From NCBI RefSeq assembly GCF_003369915.1, contig NC_046677.1, positions 29,406,913 through 29,470,912 on the forward strand: a stretch of DNA of 64,000 nt, written 5' to 3'. Of this stretch, positions 1-11,236 are shown piece after piece (the stretch's first letter is position 1; every line of letters starts with the position of its first letter). The stretch comes from Drosophila miranda (lineage: Eukaryota; Arthropoda; Insecta; Diptera; Drosophilidae). The position numbers and the translations under genes are program-made. The notes under the pieces were generated by a model. It was not told where the DNA came from. It saw only the letters and a list, made by a program, of their open reading frames with translations, and searched no databases.

Positions 1-72
1 ATTGTACTTCTCCTCTTGCTGGATGGAATGTGGGATTAAGGGCGAGGCCTGTGGTTAATGTCTCCGACTCAC

Positions 73-1576
73 CGTGATGAGCATGGTCTCGATCTGGCTG
101 ACCCGCTCGTCTAGCCTTCCGAATATCCCATTGATGGGCTCCAGACTCTTCTGGCCTTTTTGCAGCGACTGCAGGGCCTTCTTCAGCAGCTCCCCCAGGG
201 CACGCTCTCGATGCTCGTGCCGTTCCAGCTTATTGTCGAGCTGGTTGTACGAATAGATCAGCGACTGAATGGTGCCGCGCAGTTCCTCATTGCTGGAACG
301 AGGCAGCGGACAAGGAGTTTTGCTTAAAATTAGCTTCGCTCTCACTCATTAATCATCTGGGTGGGAGGCCGCTGGCAGTGCCTGTGCCTCTGCCGCCACC
401 ACCATTGTATCTATAAATATTGAAGGGCCGCACTCCCATTCCCATTCCAATTCCCACTCTTAATTTCCATTTCGATTGCGATCGTGAATGGTTCTCCCGG
501 CTCAGGGTCAGGAACCCTGTTTAGTTTCTGTTTGTGTGAAATGCATTGATGCTGATGGATATGCCGGAGCGAGAGCATAGATAGGAGTGATTCGGGGCGG
601 TGTAGGGGTAGGGGGAGATGCGACTGCCTAAGTGCCTGGCACACATGCCGCTCTATCCCACTCCCGATTCCCATTTGCATGAAGTGTCTGCAGTTAGAGA
701 GATGCAGTAAAAACATGCCTCGGCCCCGGCCCCGGCCCCGGGTCCGAAAATAAACAAACAAATAAGCGGAACAGAAACAGACGGACGTACAAACGTACGA
801 GAAGACAGCCGGACGGACGGAACATCTTCGTTTCTTCAGAAGGCACTAGCCATTAGGGAGGCCAGCGCCTGGGACTGCGTGTGGATGCAGGGGACGTGGA
901 TTGGACTGGGGATGGGGATGGACAGCCGCCGACACGGAGTTGATGTCTTGCATATTTCGCATAAAAATTCCCCATGGATAAGGCCCAATCCCATATCCTG
1001 AATGAAGTGCGAACGAATTTGTGTGACATGTGTCAAAGTCCCCGAGTATTCAGTTTTCTTTTCTGTTCAAAAGTTAGGCATCCAATTACAGCTCTTTTAA
1101 TGATTTGGGATCTGAGATTTATTCTTTTTCTGGATTTCTCCGGATTATCCTAAATAAAAACTAAATCTTTTTCAATTTTATATAAGCTGCATAGACATTA
1201 GGCTTTTATTTGGAGGATTTAAGGCATTGAAATCTAATAAAATATTGAGTATTAAATCAAATAAATTTCAATGATAGGAAAATCCCTAATTATAAAGAAG
1301 TTTACAACAAAGAATTATTATGATAAGTTGATAAATCGAATTAAAGATTTGTTAAAGGCAAATATTTATAGAGAACAAGATGAGAACGAACCTACATACG
1401 TAAATATTTGTCTTTTAGAAATGTCCCATTGAATATCAAGGTATGCTATAAAATATACGGATAATAAACAATATATGTACTTACGTGACGGGCATCGCAG
1501 TTGTCGTTTGCCATTGCGATAGTAGAGCAATTAAAGCTAGGAATACTAATTGGAGTGTTCGACTTCCCCTGGCCAT
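73..1576 (-). CDS. Secreted coiled-coil protein, 5' part only (two coding exons; runs off the left edge)
   Basis: Two minus-strand exons can be joined. Exon 1 is 1576-1485, ATG at 1576, donor GTAAGT. Exon 2 is 292-73, acceptor TTCCAG, donor GTGAGT. The phases match (2 nt + 1 nt). Exon 1 encodes a basic N-terminus and a hydrophobic stretch ([10 protein letters not shown]) ending in TTTAMPV, a typical secretion signal. Exon 2 encodes about 73 residues rich in Leu, Glu, Lys and Gln in heptad-like spacing ([19 protein letters not shown]), so a coiled coil is likely. Signal peptide plus coiled coil is the usual front half of insect fibrinogen-related (FReD) proteins, but the diagnostic C-terminal domain would lie to the left of the window, so the family is an inference only. 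The 1.19 kb intron between the exons shows no further coding sequence. Confidence 0.7.
293..1484 (-). other. Intron of the secreted coiled-coil gene
   Basis: It is bounded by GTAAGT (at 1484) and TTCCAG (at 293-298) on the minus strand. The left half is GC-rich and low-complexity; the right half is AT-rich. Small open frames here have no domain-like content. I see no RNA gene or mobile element. Confidence 0.5.
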
Positions 1577-3077
1577 GATGCAGTAGTGCGTGGCTCTGAT
1601 GATCTGGTCTGATCTGATCCGATATGATCTTTAAATAGGATGCAGCTATGCAGATTCGAGTAGTGGAGTGCAATCCACAGCGTATTCTGTGCAGAGTCGA
1701 GAGGAAACTGAATCAATGGAAATTTAAAATAAATTGAAATGGCGCCGCGCCGCGCCGTTTTGCCATTGTGTATCCGGGTGGTAGTTATAAGCCAAACATT
1801 TCCTTATTAATTACAGCTAAAATGCCAAAATGCGAACAATTTATGGCCGATGCAAGCCAAAAATGCAATATTTAGGGGTCTATTATTGGGACGGGACCGG
1901 GGAAGAAACAAATAAATAAAGTCATTCCAAAAGATTTGCAAACAAAGCGCATGGGTTCCTTGTCGGATCGGATTCATTGTGTGGTTGGTTAGACCTCGCT
2001 GATGTGTGTGAACTATGTATGTACATACATATGTACATATATGCATATATAGAGCGCAGCGCCATATAATCGGCTATATTGTTCTTGCAACGATAAACAA
2101 ATGACGCAAAAATATCCCTACCCTCCCCCGTGCCAGATTTCCACTATATGGAGAGGAAATGCTGCATTCGGGAAATTGGGTCAGAAATATGCGAGTGAAA
2201 TTATTATTTACGATCACCGCTAATGAGTAAAAAAAATTAAAAACACCGAGGCTGACGAGAGAATTATTTGTTGATAAGGATGCTCGGCTTGGGTTAAAAG
2301 GTTGATAAATTGTTTGTGCTGTATATATGGCATAAGGCCTCTATGCTAGTATATTCTATATTCATTGAAGATACTATGAGCTAGTCAATACAATTATTAC
2401 TCACTTTCTTGGGAAATTTGTACACTCCAACTGCAAGAAGTCTTAAAACAGAAATATTTTATGTGGCACACTTTGGAAATGATTCTTTGCTTGGAGACGC
2501 GACCTCACTGCTCCAGCTGAGCACACTGAATGAATGCTGGCGCCTGGTCGGGAGTGGATTTGTATTCTCCTCTCCCTGAATAATGCCTCTGCGACTGCCG
2601 ACTGCCGATGCTGGGGGCTGGAGAGAGCCCCGCGGGCAGCGCTCATATGTTTTTAATAAAATGTAATTAAAAGAGCAGGAAGAGACCGACCCCGCATAGT
2701 CAAGTCGGGGTGGAAGTGGAATCGAATCAAAATTCAATTTATATTAATACAAAACTATTGAGTGCAATGCAAACAAATGACAAGGGTCTCTATCTCTGGA
2801 TGGTTTTGCGGCGAAATCAAGACAATTAAAATCTAATATGCAGTCCAGTCCCCAAACGATTGATTGAGATGCTTAAGTTCGTATTTAGCAGGCGTCTATT
2901 TTAATTGAATTTTTTGTTGGCGCCAAATGGAAGAAATATGCCATTCACTTGAAAACGTTAACTGAGCGCATTGCGAAGGGAATGGCACTTTCAGCTGGAG
3001 TACAAGAAGAAGATACGTAAACAAAGACGCTCAGCTCAGGAAAAAGTACATTTTGATTGTTTTTACTATAATTTACA
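1577..3077. other. Intergenic: divergent upstream regions of the coiled-coil gene and IntS14
   Basis: Mostly AT-rich sequence with short TATATA/TACATA runs near 2020-2050. Short minus-strand frames around 2443-2737 overlap each other in different registers and look like chance. No gene is supported. Confidence 0.5.
1630..1637 (-). promoter_or_regulatory. TATA-like element of the secreted coiled-coil gene
   Basis: On the minus strand this reads TATTTAAA, about 55 bp upstream of the ATG at 1576. A TCAGA-type initiator lies about 25-30 bp downstream. Position and order fit a fly TATA/Inr promoter. Confidence 0.4.
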
Positions 3078-4896
3078 ATGCCGACGATCATAGCCGTAGA
3101 TGCATCGCTTTCGATGCTACGCCCGGTTCCCGGCAGGAATGAGCACACATATCTATCGCTGGCCACCAAGGGCATCCAACATCTACTCGACAATTTCACG
3201 GCGGCCGGCAAACTGGAGCACCTTGCCCTGATATCGTATACAACGACCGCGGAGTTGAAGGTGGATTTCACACGCGACTATGATCAGATACGACAGGCGG
3301 TGAAGAAGATCGAGACGGTGGACAAGGCCTGTCTGCTGACCATGCTTAAGACATCCGTCAGCATAATGTCCACCTGGGGAGCACAGAACCTCTTGCAGCT
3401 GGTTGTGTTCACCGACTGCGGTCTGGGTTTTGGCACCACTTCGATCAGCGGCTTTCTAGAAACCTATGCCGGCAAGGAAGCTGATCCGGAGTACGCGTGG
3501 CTCCGGACTGTGGCTAACTACAACCTGAACTTCATATGTCTGGGACTACACAGTGATCAGTATTTTACCCGCGCCCTGGTCATGTATCAGCAACTCTTAG
3601 ACGCTGCCTTACTAAAGGGTAGGTAAAGAAATGAACACCTCAAGAATTTACCCCTAAACGCCTTTTCCTTTGCCTTTGCTTTTATCCAGGTCAGCTATTT
3701 ATGACACCCGTAAAGAATCCCGAAACAAATGAGGCCACTTCTACTCCGAGTCACAAAAGTGAACTGGGACGCACTGCCGTTTTCGAGCTGATCGAGCGTC
3801 TGTGCGAGACAAGCTACAAGTCCACCGAGGTCACGTTGAAGTGCGGCAGCTATTTCCGCATGGAGGCTCCCGTTCTGCTCTGGCCCCCACAACCCCATAT
3901 GAGCAGCCGGCAGTGCTTGGCGTGGAGGCCCAGGTGCGCCAAATTGATCAGCGGATCGACGTGTGTGGTTTCCTGGCTCTGTCCGACATAGGCTCGCCGG
4001 CGACTCTAAGCCGGCATTGGGTACTGCCGAAGGTCGAGCGTGAGAAGACAAGTCGTCGCTCTGCGGGCATGGCAGCAGTGGCGAAGCCAGCCAAACTCAC
4101 GCTAGACACAAGCAATCCGAACTACGAGCTGGAGAGACTCGAACAGGACATTCGAGAGTTTTACGCCAAGGATCCCAAGGACACCGAAGAGAGCGGCGAT
4201 GATGCGGATGTCACGATCGTGCTAAAGCACAGCAGTGGCCCACAAACGGAGCAGCAGAAGGAGTGCTTCTGTGTCCTGCTGCACGGGGCTCTGAAAATGG
4301 AGAATATGGCCGCCTTGGTGCGGGTGGGCGAGAAGTGGTACAGCTTCATGTATGCCTTTACCGATGCCAAAAAGAAGTCAAATCTGATGCTGAACATTCT
4401 GCCGCCAGGATCGAATGTCATACCCTGGTTGGGAGATCTGGAGTTACTCGGTTTTACCGAGGATCTGGCCCCCGGCGAAACGGCCAGCTTTCCAGTTCGC
4501 GCCGATCGCCGTTCCTATTCCCAGAGCAGCGTTGTGTGGATACGACAGGCTAGCCTACAGTCCGACGTTCAGAAGGTACTGCGCCATGCCAAGAAGATGC
4601 CGGACAAGACCCAGCACTTCTACAAGGAACTCAATCGCATCCGTCGCGCCGCCTTGGCACTCGGTTTCGTCGAGCTTCTCGAGGTCCTGGCCATGCTCCT
4701 GGAAAAGGAGTGCGCTCATCTCACCTTGAATGGCGCCAGCAACGAGTGCACCGTGCAGCTGCAGCATGCCGCGACGGAGCTGCGGAAAACCTCTAATCGG
4801 GACATCAAATCCACAATTGTGCCGCATCAAAAGGGCGGGGTACCCGATGCGAGCAGCTCAGCTGCCGTTGCCTCCACAGCGGGTTATATGTATTAA
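3078..4896 (+). CDS. IntS14: Integrator complex subunit 14, left copy (frameshifted as written)
   Basis: IntS14 forms a module with IntS13 and IntS10 in the nuclear Integrator complex, which cleaves snRNAs and attenuates nascent mRNAs. Exons are 3078-3618 and 3690-4896, with a 71-bp intron (gtaggt...atccag). The N-terminus carries a von Willebrand A fold with the MIDAS pattern D-A-S-L-S at residues 8-12. The middle and C-terminal parts correspond to the beta-barrel and alpha-helical tail of the family. Compared with the right copy, a C is missing from the run at about 3889-3893. The frame is therefore lost near residue 247 and ends about 33 residues later, although the correct frame stays open to TAA at 4894. 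The intact length would be about 582 residues. A homopolymer sequencing or assembly error is as likely as a real mutation. The start ATG at 3078 matches the family N-terminus. Confidence 0.9.
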
Positions 4897-4971
4897 ATTT
4901 TCACAACTATACGTGTTTAGTCTCCGGGTTGAATTTTAACATTCCTGCTTGTAAAAGTAACGGCTCTATAG

Positions 4972-4989
4972 GTTCGCTATAAAGCGAAC
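4972..4989. promoter_or_regulatory. Short palindrome between IntS14 and the MEA1 homologue
   Basis: GTTCGCT-ATAA-AGCGAAC is a 7-bp inverted repeat, followed at once by a third TTCGCT. It lies 96 bp upstream of the MEA1 start and is copied at 10421-10438. A factor-binding site in the MEA1 promoter is an inference; no known consensus is matched. Confidence 0.3.
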
Positions 4990-5084
4990 TACTAGTTCGC
5001 TACCTACTGTCTTGGCTGGAATTTTACAGCACTGCGAGCTATCGTTATCGAAGAAAGAACTACGGAAAAATAAATAATAAAGCA

Positions 5085-5719
5085 ATGGGCCCAGAATTAC
5101 CGTCTGATCCTGGTCATGAGATATTTCCAACGCCAGCAGTGGACCATCCGCGCGTTGGTATCGAGAGCGAGGATAGCGATGACTCGGATGCCTACGATGG
5201 ATACCAGATGCTTGCCATGGACGATGGTGATGTGAACGACAGTGAACCGAGAACAGAGCCACAGCCACGACAATTGGAGGCGGAGGCCATCACAGTACCT
5301 GTAGATGATGACGAGGACATTGATCTGACAACAGCAGCAGTTACCCACGGCGATCCCAATATGCCTCCCATTGAGAGTGCCGACATTGAAATCGAACGGC
5401 AAGTGTGGAATGAGCCCCGACCCCAAGAACTTCAAATGGAGCTGGATAAGACGCGAACCGAACAGGTTGTTTGGCCGTTCCCGTGGAAAGCTAGACGATC
5501 AAGATCTTATGTCAATATTTATATCCTTAGATACTGAAAGCCATGTCCACGATTTCGCTACCCAACATTACTGTGCCCGACTGGGCCAAGGGAGTGCCCG
5601 AGGAGCGATGGAAGTTGGAGCTGTTAGAGCGCATAAACAGCCGACAGCAGCCCGCTGCTAATTCGAAGCCAGCAGGCACAGAAGAGGCGCCTCAGCATTC
5701 CAAAACGTCAGCCGACTAA
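5085..5719 (+). CDS. Male-enhanced antigen 1 (MEA1) homologue, left copy
   Basis: Two exons, 5085-5465 and 5531-5719, give a 189-residue protein. The first exon is very acidic (ESEDSDDSDAYDGYQML, DDDEDIDL), as in MEA1. The second carries the conserved block ISLPNITVPDWAKGVP followed by EERW, which aligns with the mammalian SLPAPGVPAWA region. MEA1 is a small conserved protein whose molecular role is poorly defined. The donor is the weak GTTGTT and the acceptor CCTTAG; unspliced message stops after 23 extra residues. The gene follows IntS14 by 188 bp on the same strand and converges on Plap, with only 68 bp between the two stop codons, so the 3' ends probably overlap. Confidence 0.8.
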
Positions 5720-5787
5720 AGTGTTTAATATTTATTTAGAAAAATCATTCTCCAATATATAATTTAGAAATCAGGCAGAAAGTATAC

Positions 5788-8341
5788 TTAGAATGCCGCC
5801 AGAAGGGCCTGTCCCACCGTGTTTAACTTTCTGAAGTTCTCGCCTTGAGGCGTGTTGGTCAGCTCACGCAACTTGTCCATCACATAGTCGACGGAGATAA
5901 CTTGGGCGATGGTCTCCTGGCCACATGGGGTCGTGGTCAAGTTTCCGATGGCTTGCATGGAGCGGTAGCAGGCCTCCAGATCATTGGCCCACTTGAGCAG
6001 CTCCACAACACCCGTGGTGACCATATAGCACACCTCGGACTTTGCCACACCCAGAGTCTGCGAAATGGTCAGGTTCAGATAGAAGGTAGCCATCGCAATC
6101 TGCAGATTGGCGCTGCCCGCACGGATTCCACTAATCAGTTCAATGATCTTGGGCAACTCCGACTCCACCTGCTTCCTTCCAGTGTGGTGGGTGAGGCTGT
6201 TGGCCAGGCAGCGCACCACCATCAACTGATTAGCCGCAGCTCCACTGAGTTGTGGTATTACGATTCCAAGGATGTTATGGCTATTAGTGACGATACTGAA
6301 GATTGCCTCGTTGCGCACGGCCAGGCGCAGTATATCGATGACCGGAAAGACCTGACCGGGTGGCCATTTAAGTAGAATAGTCAACGCCTCCAGAGCTGTC
6401 AGGTCCACCACCGGAGACTGATCAGTTAGCTTAATGACAGCAAGCAACAATTCATCGCCAACTTGTCCATCGCTGGGCGTAAGCTTTTTGTTGAACTCTC
6501 TGAAAAAAGAAATTCAGCAATTTAAAGATCCTTAATGTAATAGCCATCAAATCACCAATCCACTCACTTTAATTTCTCCAGCACCTTGGTGGCATCGCAG
6601 GTGTCAAACGTGCGATAGTTGTTGACGGGGAAATGTTTATCTCCCGCACGCACAAAGTTCACATCCACACTGGACGACGCATTGCTTGCGCTAGTAGAAT
6701 AGCTAGAGGATCCGGTGAAGGGATCCGCATTGCCAGGGGTTGCGACATTCGTACTGGTAGAGCCAGGTAGATAGCGAGAGCCGCCAGTAAAGGGATCCTG
6801 ATAGCCGCTGGGTGCCTGACTCATCACCACAGGCCCACTCTTAGAGTTCTTTACAATAAAGTTGGCCACCTGTTCGAGGTATGCCTGTGGCAGATCGTTC
6901 TTGTGAATGAAGGCTTGTGCTGCCAGCCAGGGATCTTCGCCATGGTTGTAGGGAAGTTTTATCGGCGGAGCCGTGTCGGAGATGTCGACATTGAACACAA
7001 AGTCGTACTCCCTGCCCTCGTACAGATTCTTGCCGGAGGTGACCTGAGTGCCACCCGAGGCGCCCATGACATCACCAACCAAATTCCACTTGCCGAGCTC
7101 CCAGGAATAACACTTGACGGATCCATCTAGATGACGTACCATTTTCGTTTGTCCCTCGCGGGTTCCATTCGCTAGCAGGGCCTCAGGACCTGGAAGACTG
7201 AAAGGAGTACATAAGGCACTGAGTGCGAGATGAAAGAAAAGCGAAGGCAAGGCTCACTCAGTTTTCTTAACGCCGCCAATCTCCTCGTTTATCTGCGACT
7301 TTCGAGTGGCCACGGCCAGGTCGAAGGCTTTTCGGTTGGCCTCGCTTGCTTGACGCGCTGGGTCTTTGCTAAAGACTCGGACGACGCCATCGCTGCAGCC
7401 CGTGACAATGTCTCCGTTTAGCAGACACGCCACTGACCACACCGATATTCCCGGATGCAGAATGGGCTCGCCCAACTCATCACCGGTTATTACATTCCAC
7501 ATGCGCAGAGTGCTGTCCTCGCCGCAGGAGACAACGACCTGGTCGCCCAAGGCCTGGTTTCGGGCCATGGCATAGATGTAGTTGGTATGCCCGGCCAGCT
7601 TGCGCACGCACTCGCCCTCCTCGTTCCAGAAGTTCAGGACGCCATCGTTGCCGCACGACAGTAGCGTGTTGGCCTCTAGGCCAATCAGACCGCGAACGCA
7701 GTCGGTGTGGCCCTTGAGCATACGCAGCTTCTCGCCCTTCTCGTTCCAGTAGTAAATGCACTTGTCGGCCCCACCGGTCACGTACTTTTGCTCCGTTTTC
7801 AGAGTGGCCACAGCCCAGACGGCTGCTTCGTGCCCTTTGAGAGACACGGTCGTAGCTTCGCCCGTTTCTCCTATGGTCCACACACGAGCCGTTTTGTCCC
7901 AACTGCCGCTGATGAGACTGCGCGGCTTCAGGCCCTCAGACAAGGCACAAACGGTCGACTCGTGACCTTTAAGCGTAAGCAGCGGCAGAAAGCCGTCTTG
8001 CTTATAGATGCAAATTGTCGCGTCATTGCTGGCCGTGCAAATCCACTGCTCGGCGGTATGGAAAAATATGTAGGATATGAAATTTTTGTGGTCCTTCAGC
8101 GTCAGGCCCTCAATATACTCGTTGCTGGAATATCAAAGGAGGATTGAGGATTAAAAAACCACATGATTCTAGCTCAAACAACGCACCCAATTGGCTTCCA
8201 CAGCTTTGTACTCTTGTCGCGAGACCCAGACAAAATAATTTGACCCTCGGGCGTGACGCTACCAGCGGCAACAGCGCGCACATCCAAGCTGTGGCCAAAC
8301 AGCTCACAGCTAAGCTTATACGTATCCAGCGTAGGCTCCAT
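5788..8341 (-). CDS. Plap: Phospholipase A2-activating protein (PLAA/Ufd3/Doa1 family), left copy
   Basis: Four exons on the minus strand: 8341-8187, 8124-7258, 7197-6568 and 6499-5788. Phases agree throughout, giving 787 residues, close to the human length. Domains in order: seven-bladed WD40 propeller (repeats such as SGSWDKTARVW and SGSRDKSTKLW; residues about 1-310), PFU ubiquitin-binding domain (about 340-430; starts near GTREGQTKM, contains SGKNLYEGREYDFVF), a linker with two DPFTG motifs, and a C-terminal PUL domain (about 530-787) that binds Cdc48/VCP. The family helps sort ubiquitinated cargo and works with VCP. ATG 8341 (MEPTLDTYKLS) aligns with the human start; the longer frame upstream begins only with GTG. 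Compared with the right copy, residues differ at FRKLN (FSKLN) and FSIVTN (FSILTN). Confidence 0.95.
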
Positions 8342-8553
8342 TCCTCTATTAAGCGGTTTACAACTCTTAAATTTTCCCTTTTCCACCGGCTTTTTGCCAA
8401 TGTCTTTTGTCTTTCACTTTGTGTGACCGTGGATTTATTTATCATATATATACTGTCTGGCCCTCGCAAATATACCAAAATTTACGTGAAATTTTCTAAA
8501 TATACCATATACTGACGGATTCAAGATCTTTTTTACATATCCCCCGTTTCCCC

Positions 8554-10345
8554 CGCTTTCGATGCTACGCCCGGTTCCCGGCAGGAATGAGCACACATAT
8601 CTATCGCTGGCCACCAAGGGCATCCAACATCTACTCGACAATTTCACGGCGGCCGGCAAACTGGAGCACCTTGCCCTGATATCGTATACAACGACCGCGG
8701 AGTTGAAGGTGGATTTCACACGCGACTATGATCAGATACGACAGGCGGTGAAGAAGATCGAGACGGTGGACAAGGCCTGTCTGCTGACCATGCTTAAGAC
8801 ATCCGTCAGCATAATGTCCACCTGGGGAGCACAGAACCTCTTGCAGCTGGTTGTGTTCACCGACTGCGGTCTGGGTTTTGGCACCACTTCGATCAGCGGC
8901 TTTCTAGAAACCTATGCCGGCAAGGAAGCTGATCCGGAGTACGCGTGGCTCCGGACTGTGGCTAACTACAACCTGAACTTCATATGTCTGGGACTACACA
9001 GTGATCAGTATTTTACCCGCGCCCTGGTCATGTATCAGCAACTCTTAGACGCTGCCTTACTAAAGGGTAGGTAAAGAAATGAACACCTCAAGAATTTACC
9101 CCTAAACGCCTTTTCCTTTGCCTTTGCTTTTATCCAGGTCAGCTATTTATGACACCCGTAAAGAATCCCGAAACAAATGAGGCCACTTCTACTCCGAGTC
9201 ACAAAAGTGAACTGGGACGCACTGCCGTTTTCGAGCTGATCGAGCGTCTGTGCGAGACAAGCTACAAGTCCACCGAGGTCACGTTGAAGTGCGGCAGCTA
9301 TTTCCGCATGGAGGCTCCCGTTCTGCTCTGGCCCCCCACAACCCCATATGAGCAGCCGGCAGTGCTTGGCGTGGAGGCCCAGGTGCGCCAAATTGATCAG
9401 CGGATCGACGTGTGTGGTTTCCTGGCTCTGTCCGACATAGGCTCGCCGGCGACTCTAAGCCGGCATTGGGTACTGCCGAAGGTCGAGCGTGAGAAGACAA
9501 GTCGTCGCTCTGCGGGCATGGCAGCAGTGGCGAAGCCAGCCAAACTCACGCTAGACACAAGCAATCCGAACTACGAGCTGGAGAGACTCGAACAGGACAT
9601 TCGAGAGTTTTACGCCAAGGATCCCAAGGACACCGAAGAGAGCGGCGATGATGCGGATGTCACGATCGTGCTAAAGCACAGCAGTGGCCCACAAACGGAG
9701 CAGCAGAAGGAGTGCTTCTGTGTCCTGCTGCACGGGGCTCTGAAAATGGAGAATATGGCCGCCTTGGTGCGGGTGGGCGAGAAGTGGTACAGCTTCATGT
9801 ATGCCTTTACCGATGCCAAAAAGAAGTCAAATCTGATGCTGAACATTCTGCCGCCAGGATCGAATGTCATACCCTGGTTGGGAGATCTGGAGTTACTCGG
9901 TTTTACCGAGGATCTGGCCCCCGGCGAAACGGCCAGCTTTCCAGTTCGCGCCGATCGCCGTTCCTATTCCCAGAGCAGCGTTGTGTGGATACGACAGGCT
10001 AGCCTACAGTCCGACGTTCAGAAGGTACTGCGCCATGCCAAGGAGATGCCGGACAAGACCCAGCACTTCTACAAGGAACTCAATCGCATCCGTCGCGCCG
10101 CCTTGGCACTCGGTTTCGTCGAGCTTCTCGAGGTCCTGGCCATGCTCCTGGAAAAGGAGTGCGCTCATCTCACCTTGAATGGCGCCAGCAACGAGTGCAC
10201 CGTGCAGCTGCAGCATGCCGCGACGGAGCTGCGGAAAACCTCTAATCGGGACATCAAATCCACAATTGTGCCGCATCAAAAGGGCGGGGTACCCGATGCG
10301 AGCAGCTCAGCTGCCGTTGCCTCCACAGCGGGTTATATGTATTAA
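8554..10345 (+). CDS. IntS14: Integrator complex subunit 14, right copy (5'-truncated)
   Basis: Exons are about 8562-9066 and 9138-10345. The reading frame is open to the TAA at 10343-10345, with the full C-run the left copy lacks. The duplication breakpoint removed the first codons: the copy begins at the CTT-TCG-ATG that encodes residues 11-13. Translation could start only at the internal Met (MLRPVPG). Such a protein would lack the first beta strand and the whole DxSxS part of the VWA MIDAS. Upstream DNA is the divergent Plap 5' flank, so any expression would use a borrowed promoter. One substitution is seen against the left copy (HAKEMPDK versus HAKKMPDK). It may be a dead copy, a new short isoform or an assembly product. 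Confidence 0.85.
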
Positions 10346-10533
10346 ATTTTCACAACTATACGTGTTTAGTCTCCGGGTTGAATTTTAACATTCCTGCTTG
10401 TAAAAGTAACGGCTCTATAGGTTCGCTATAAAGCGAACTACTAGTTCGCTACCTACTGTCTTGGCTGGAATTTTACAGCACTGCGAGCTATCGTTATCGA
10501 AGAAAGAACTACGGAAAAATAAATAATAAAGCA

Positions 10534-11168
10534 ATGGGCCCAGAATTACCGTCTGATCCTGGTCATGAGATATTTCCAACGCCAGCAGTGGACCATCCGC
10601 GCGTTGGTATCGAGAGCGAGGATAGCGATGACTCGGATGCCTACGATGGATACCAGATGCTTGCCATGGACGATGGTGATGTGAACGACAGTGAACCGAG
10701 AACAGAGCCACAGCCACGACAATTGGAGGCGGAGGCCATCACAGTACCTGTAGATGATGACGAGGACATTGATCTGACAACAGCAGCAGTTACCCACGGC
10801 GATCCCAATATGCCTCCCATTGAGAGTGCCGACATTGAAATCGAACGGCAAGTGTGGAATGAGCCCCGACCCCAAGAACTTCAAATGGAGCTGGATAAGA
10901 CGCGAACCGAACAGGTTGTTTGGCCGTTCCCGTGGAAAGCTAGACGATCAAGATCTTATGTCAATATTTATATCCTTAGATACTGAAAGCCATGTCCACG
11001 ATTTCGCTACCCAACATTACTGTGCCCGACTGGGCCAAGGGAGTGCCCGAGGAGCGATGGAAGTTGGAGCTGTTAGAGCGCATAAACAGCCGACAGCAGC
11101 CCGCTGCTAATTCGAAGCCAGCAGGCACAGAAGAGGCGCCTCAGCATTCCAAAACGTCAGCCGACTAA
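10534..11168 (+). CDS. Male-enhanced antigen 1 (MEA1) homologue, right copy
   Basis: Exons 10534-10914 and 10980-11168. I found no base difference from the left copy in the coding exons. The acidic N-terminal half and the conserved PNITVPDWAKG block are intact, as are the weak GTTGTT donor and the palindrome upstream. It keeps its own promoter region and is predicted to be functional if the duplication is real. Confidence 0.8.
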
Positions 11169-11236
11169 AGTGTTTAATATTTATTTAGAAAAATCATTCT
11201 CCAATATATAATTTAGAAATCAGGCAGAAAGTATAC

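Larger units (their letters stand above)
3106..8549. repeat. Tandem duplication, left copy (IntS14-MEA1-Plap block)
   Basis: Matches 8554-13998 nearly base for base at an offset of 5448-5449. The differences I found are a C-run indel (about 3889-3893), single bases near 4595, 5828, 6292 and 7656, and one at 8518. The left end lies inside IntS14 codon 11. The right end is just upstream of Plap, after the string CCCCCGTTT. Four extra C bases (8550-8553) sit at the junction with the right copy, as end-joining filler would. Confidence 0.95.

Noticed and set aside
8341-8386. Upstream extension of Plap (EKGKFKSCKPLNRG)
   Set aside because: The only upstream in-frame initiator is GTG; the family start aligns with the ATG at 8341.
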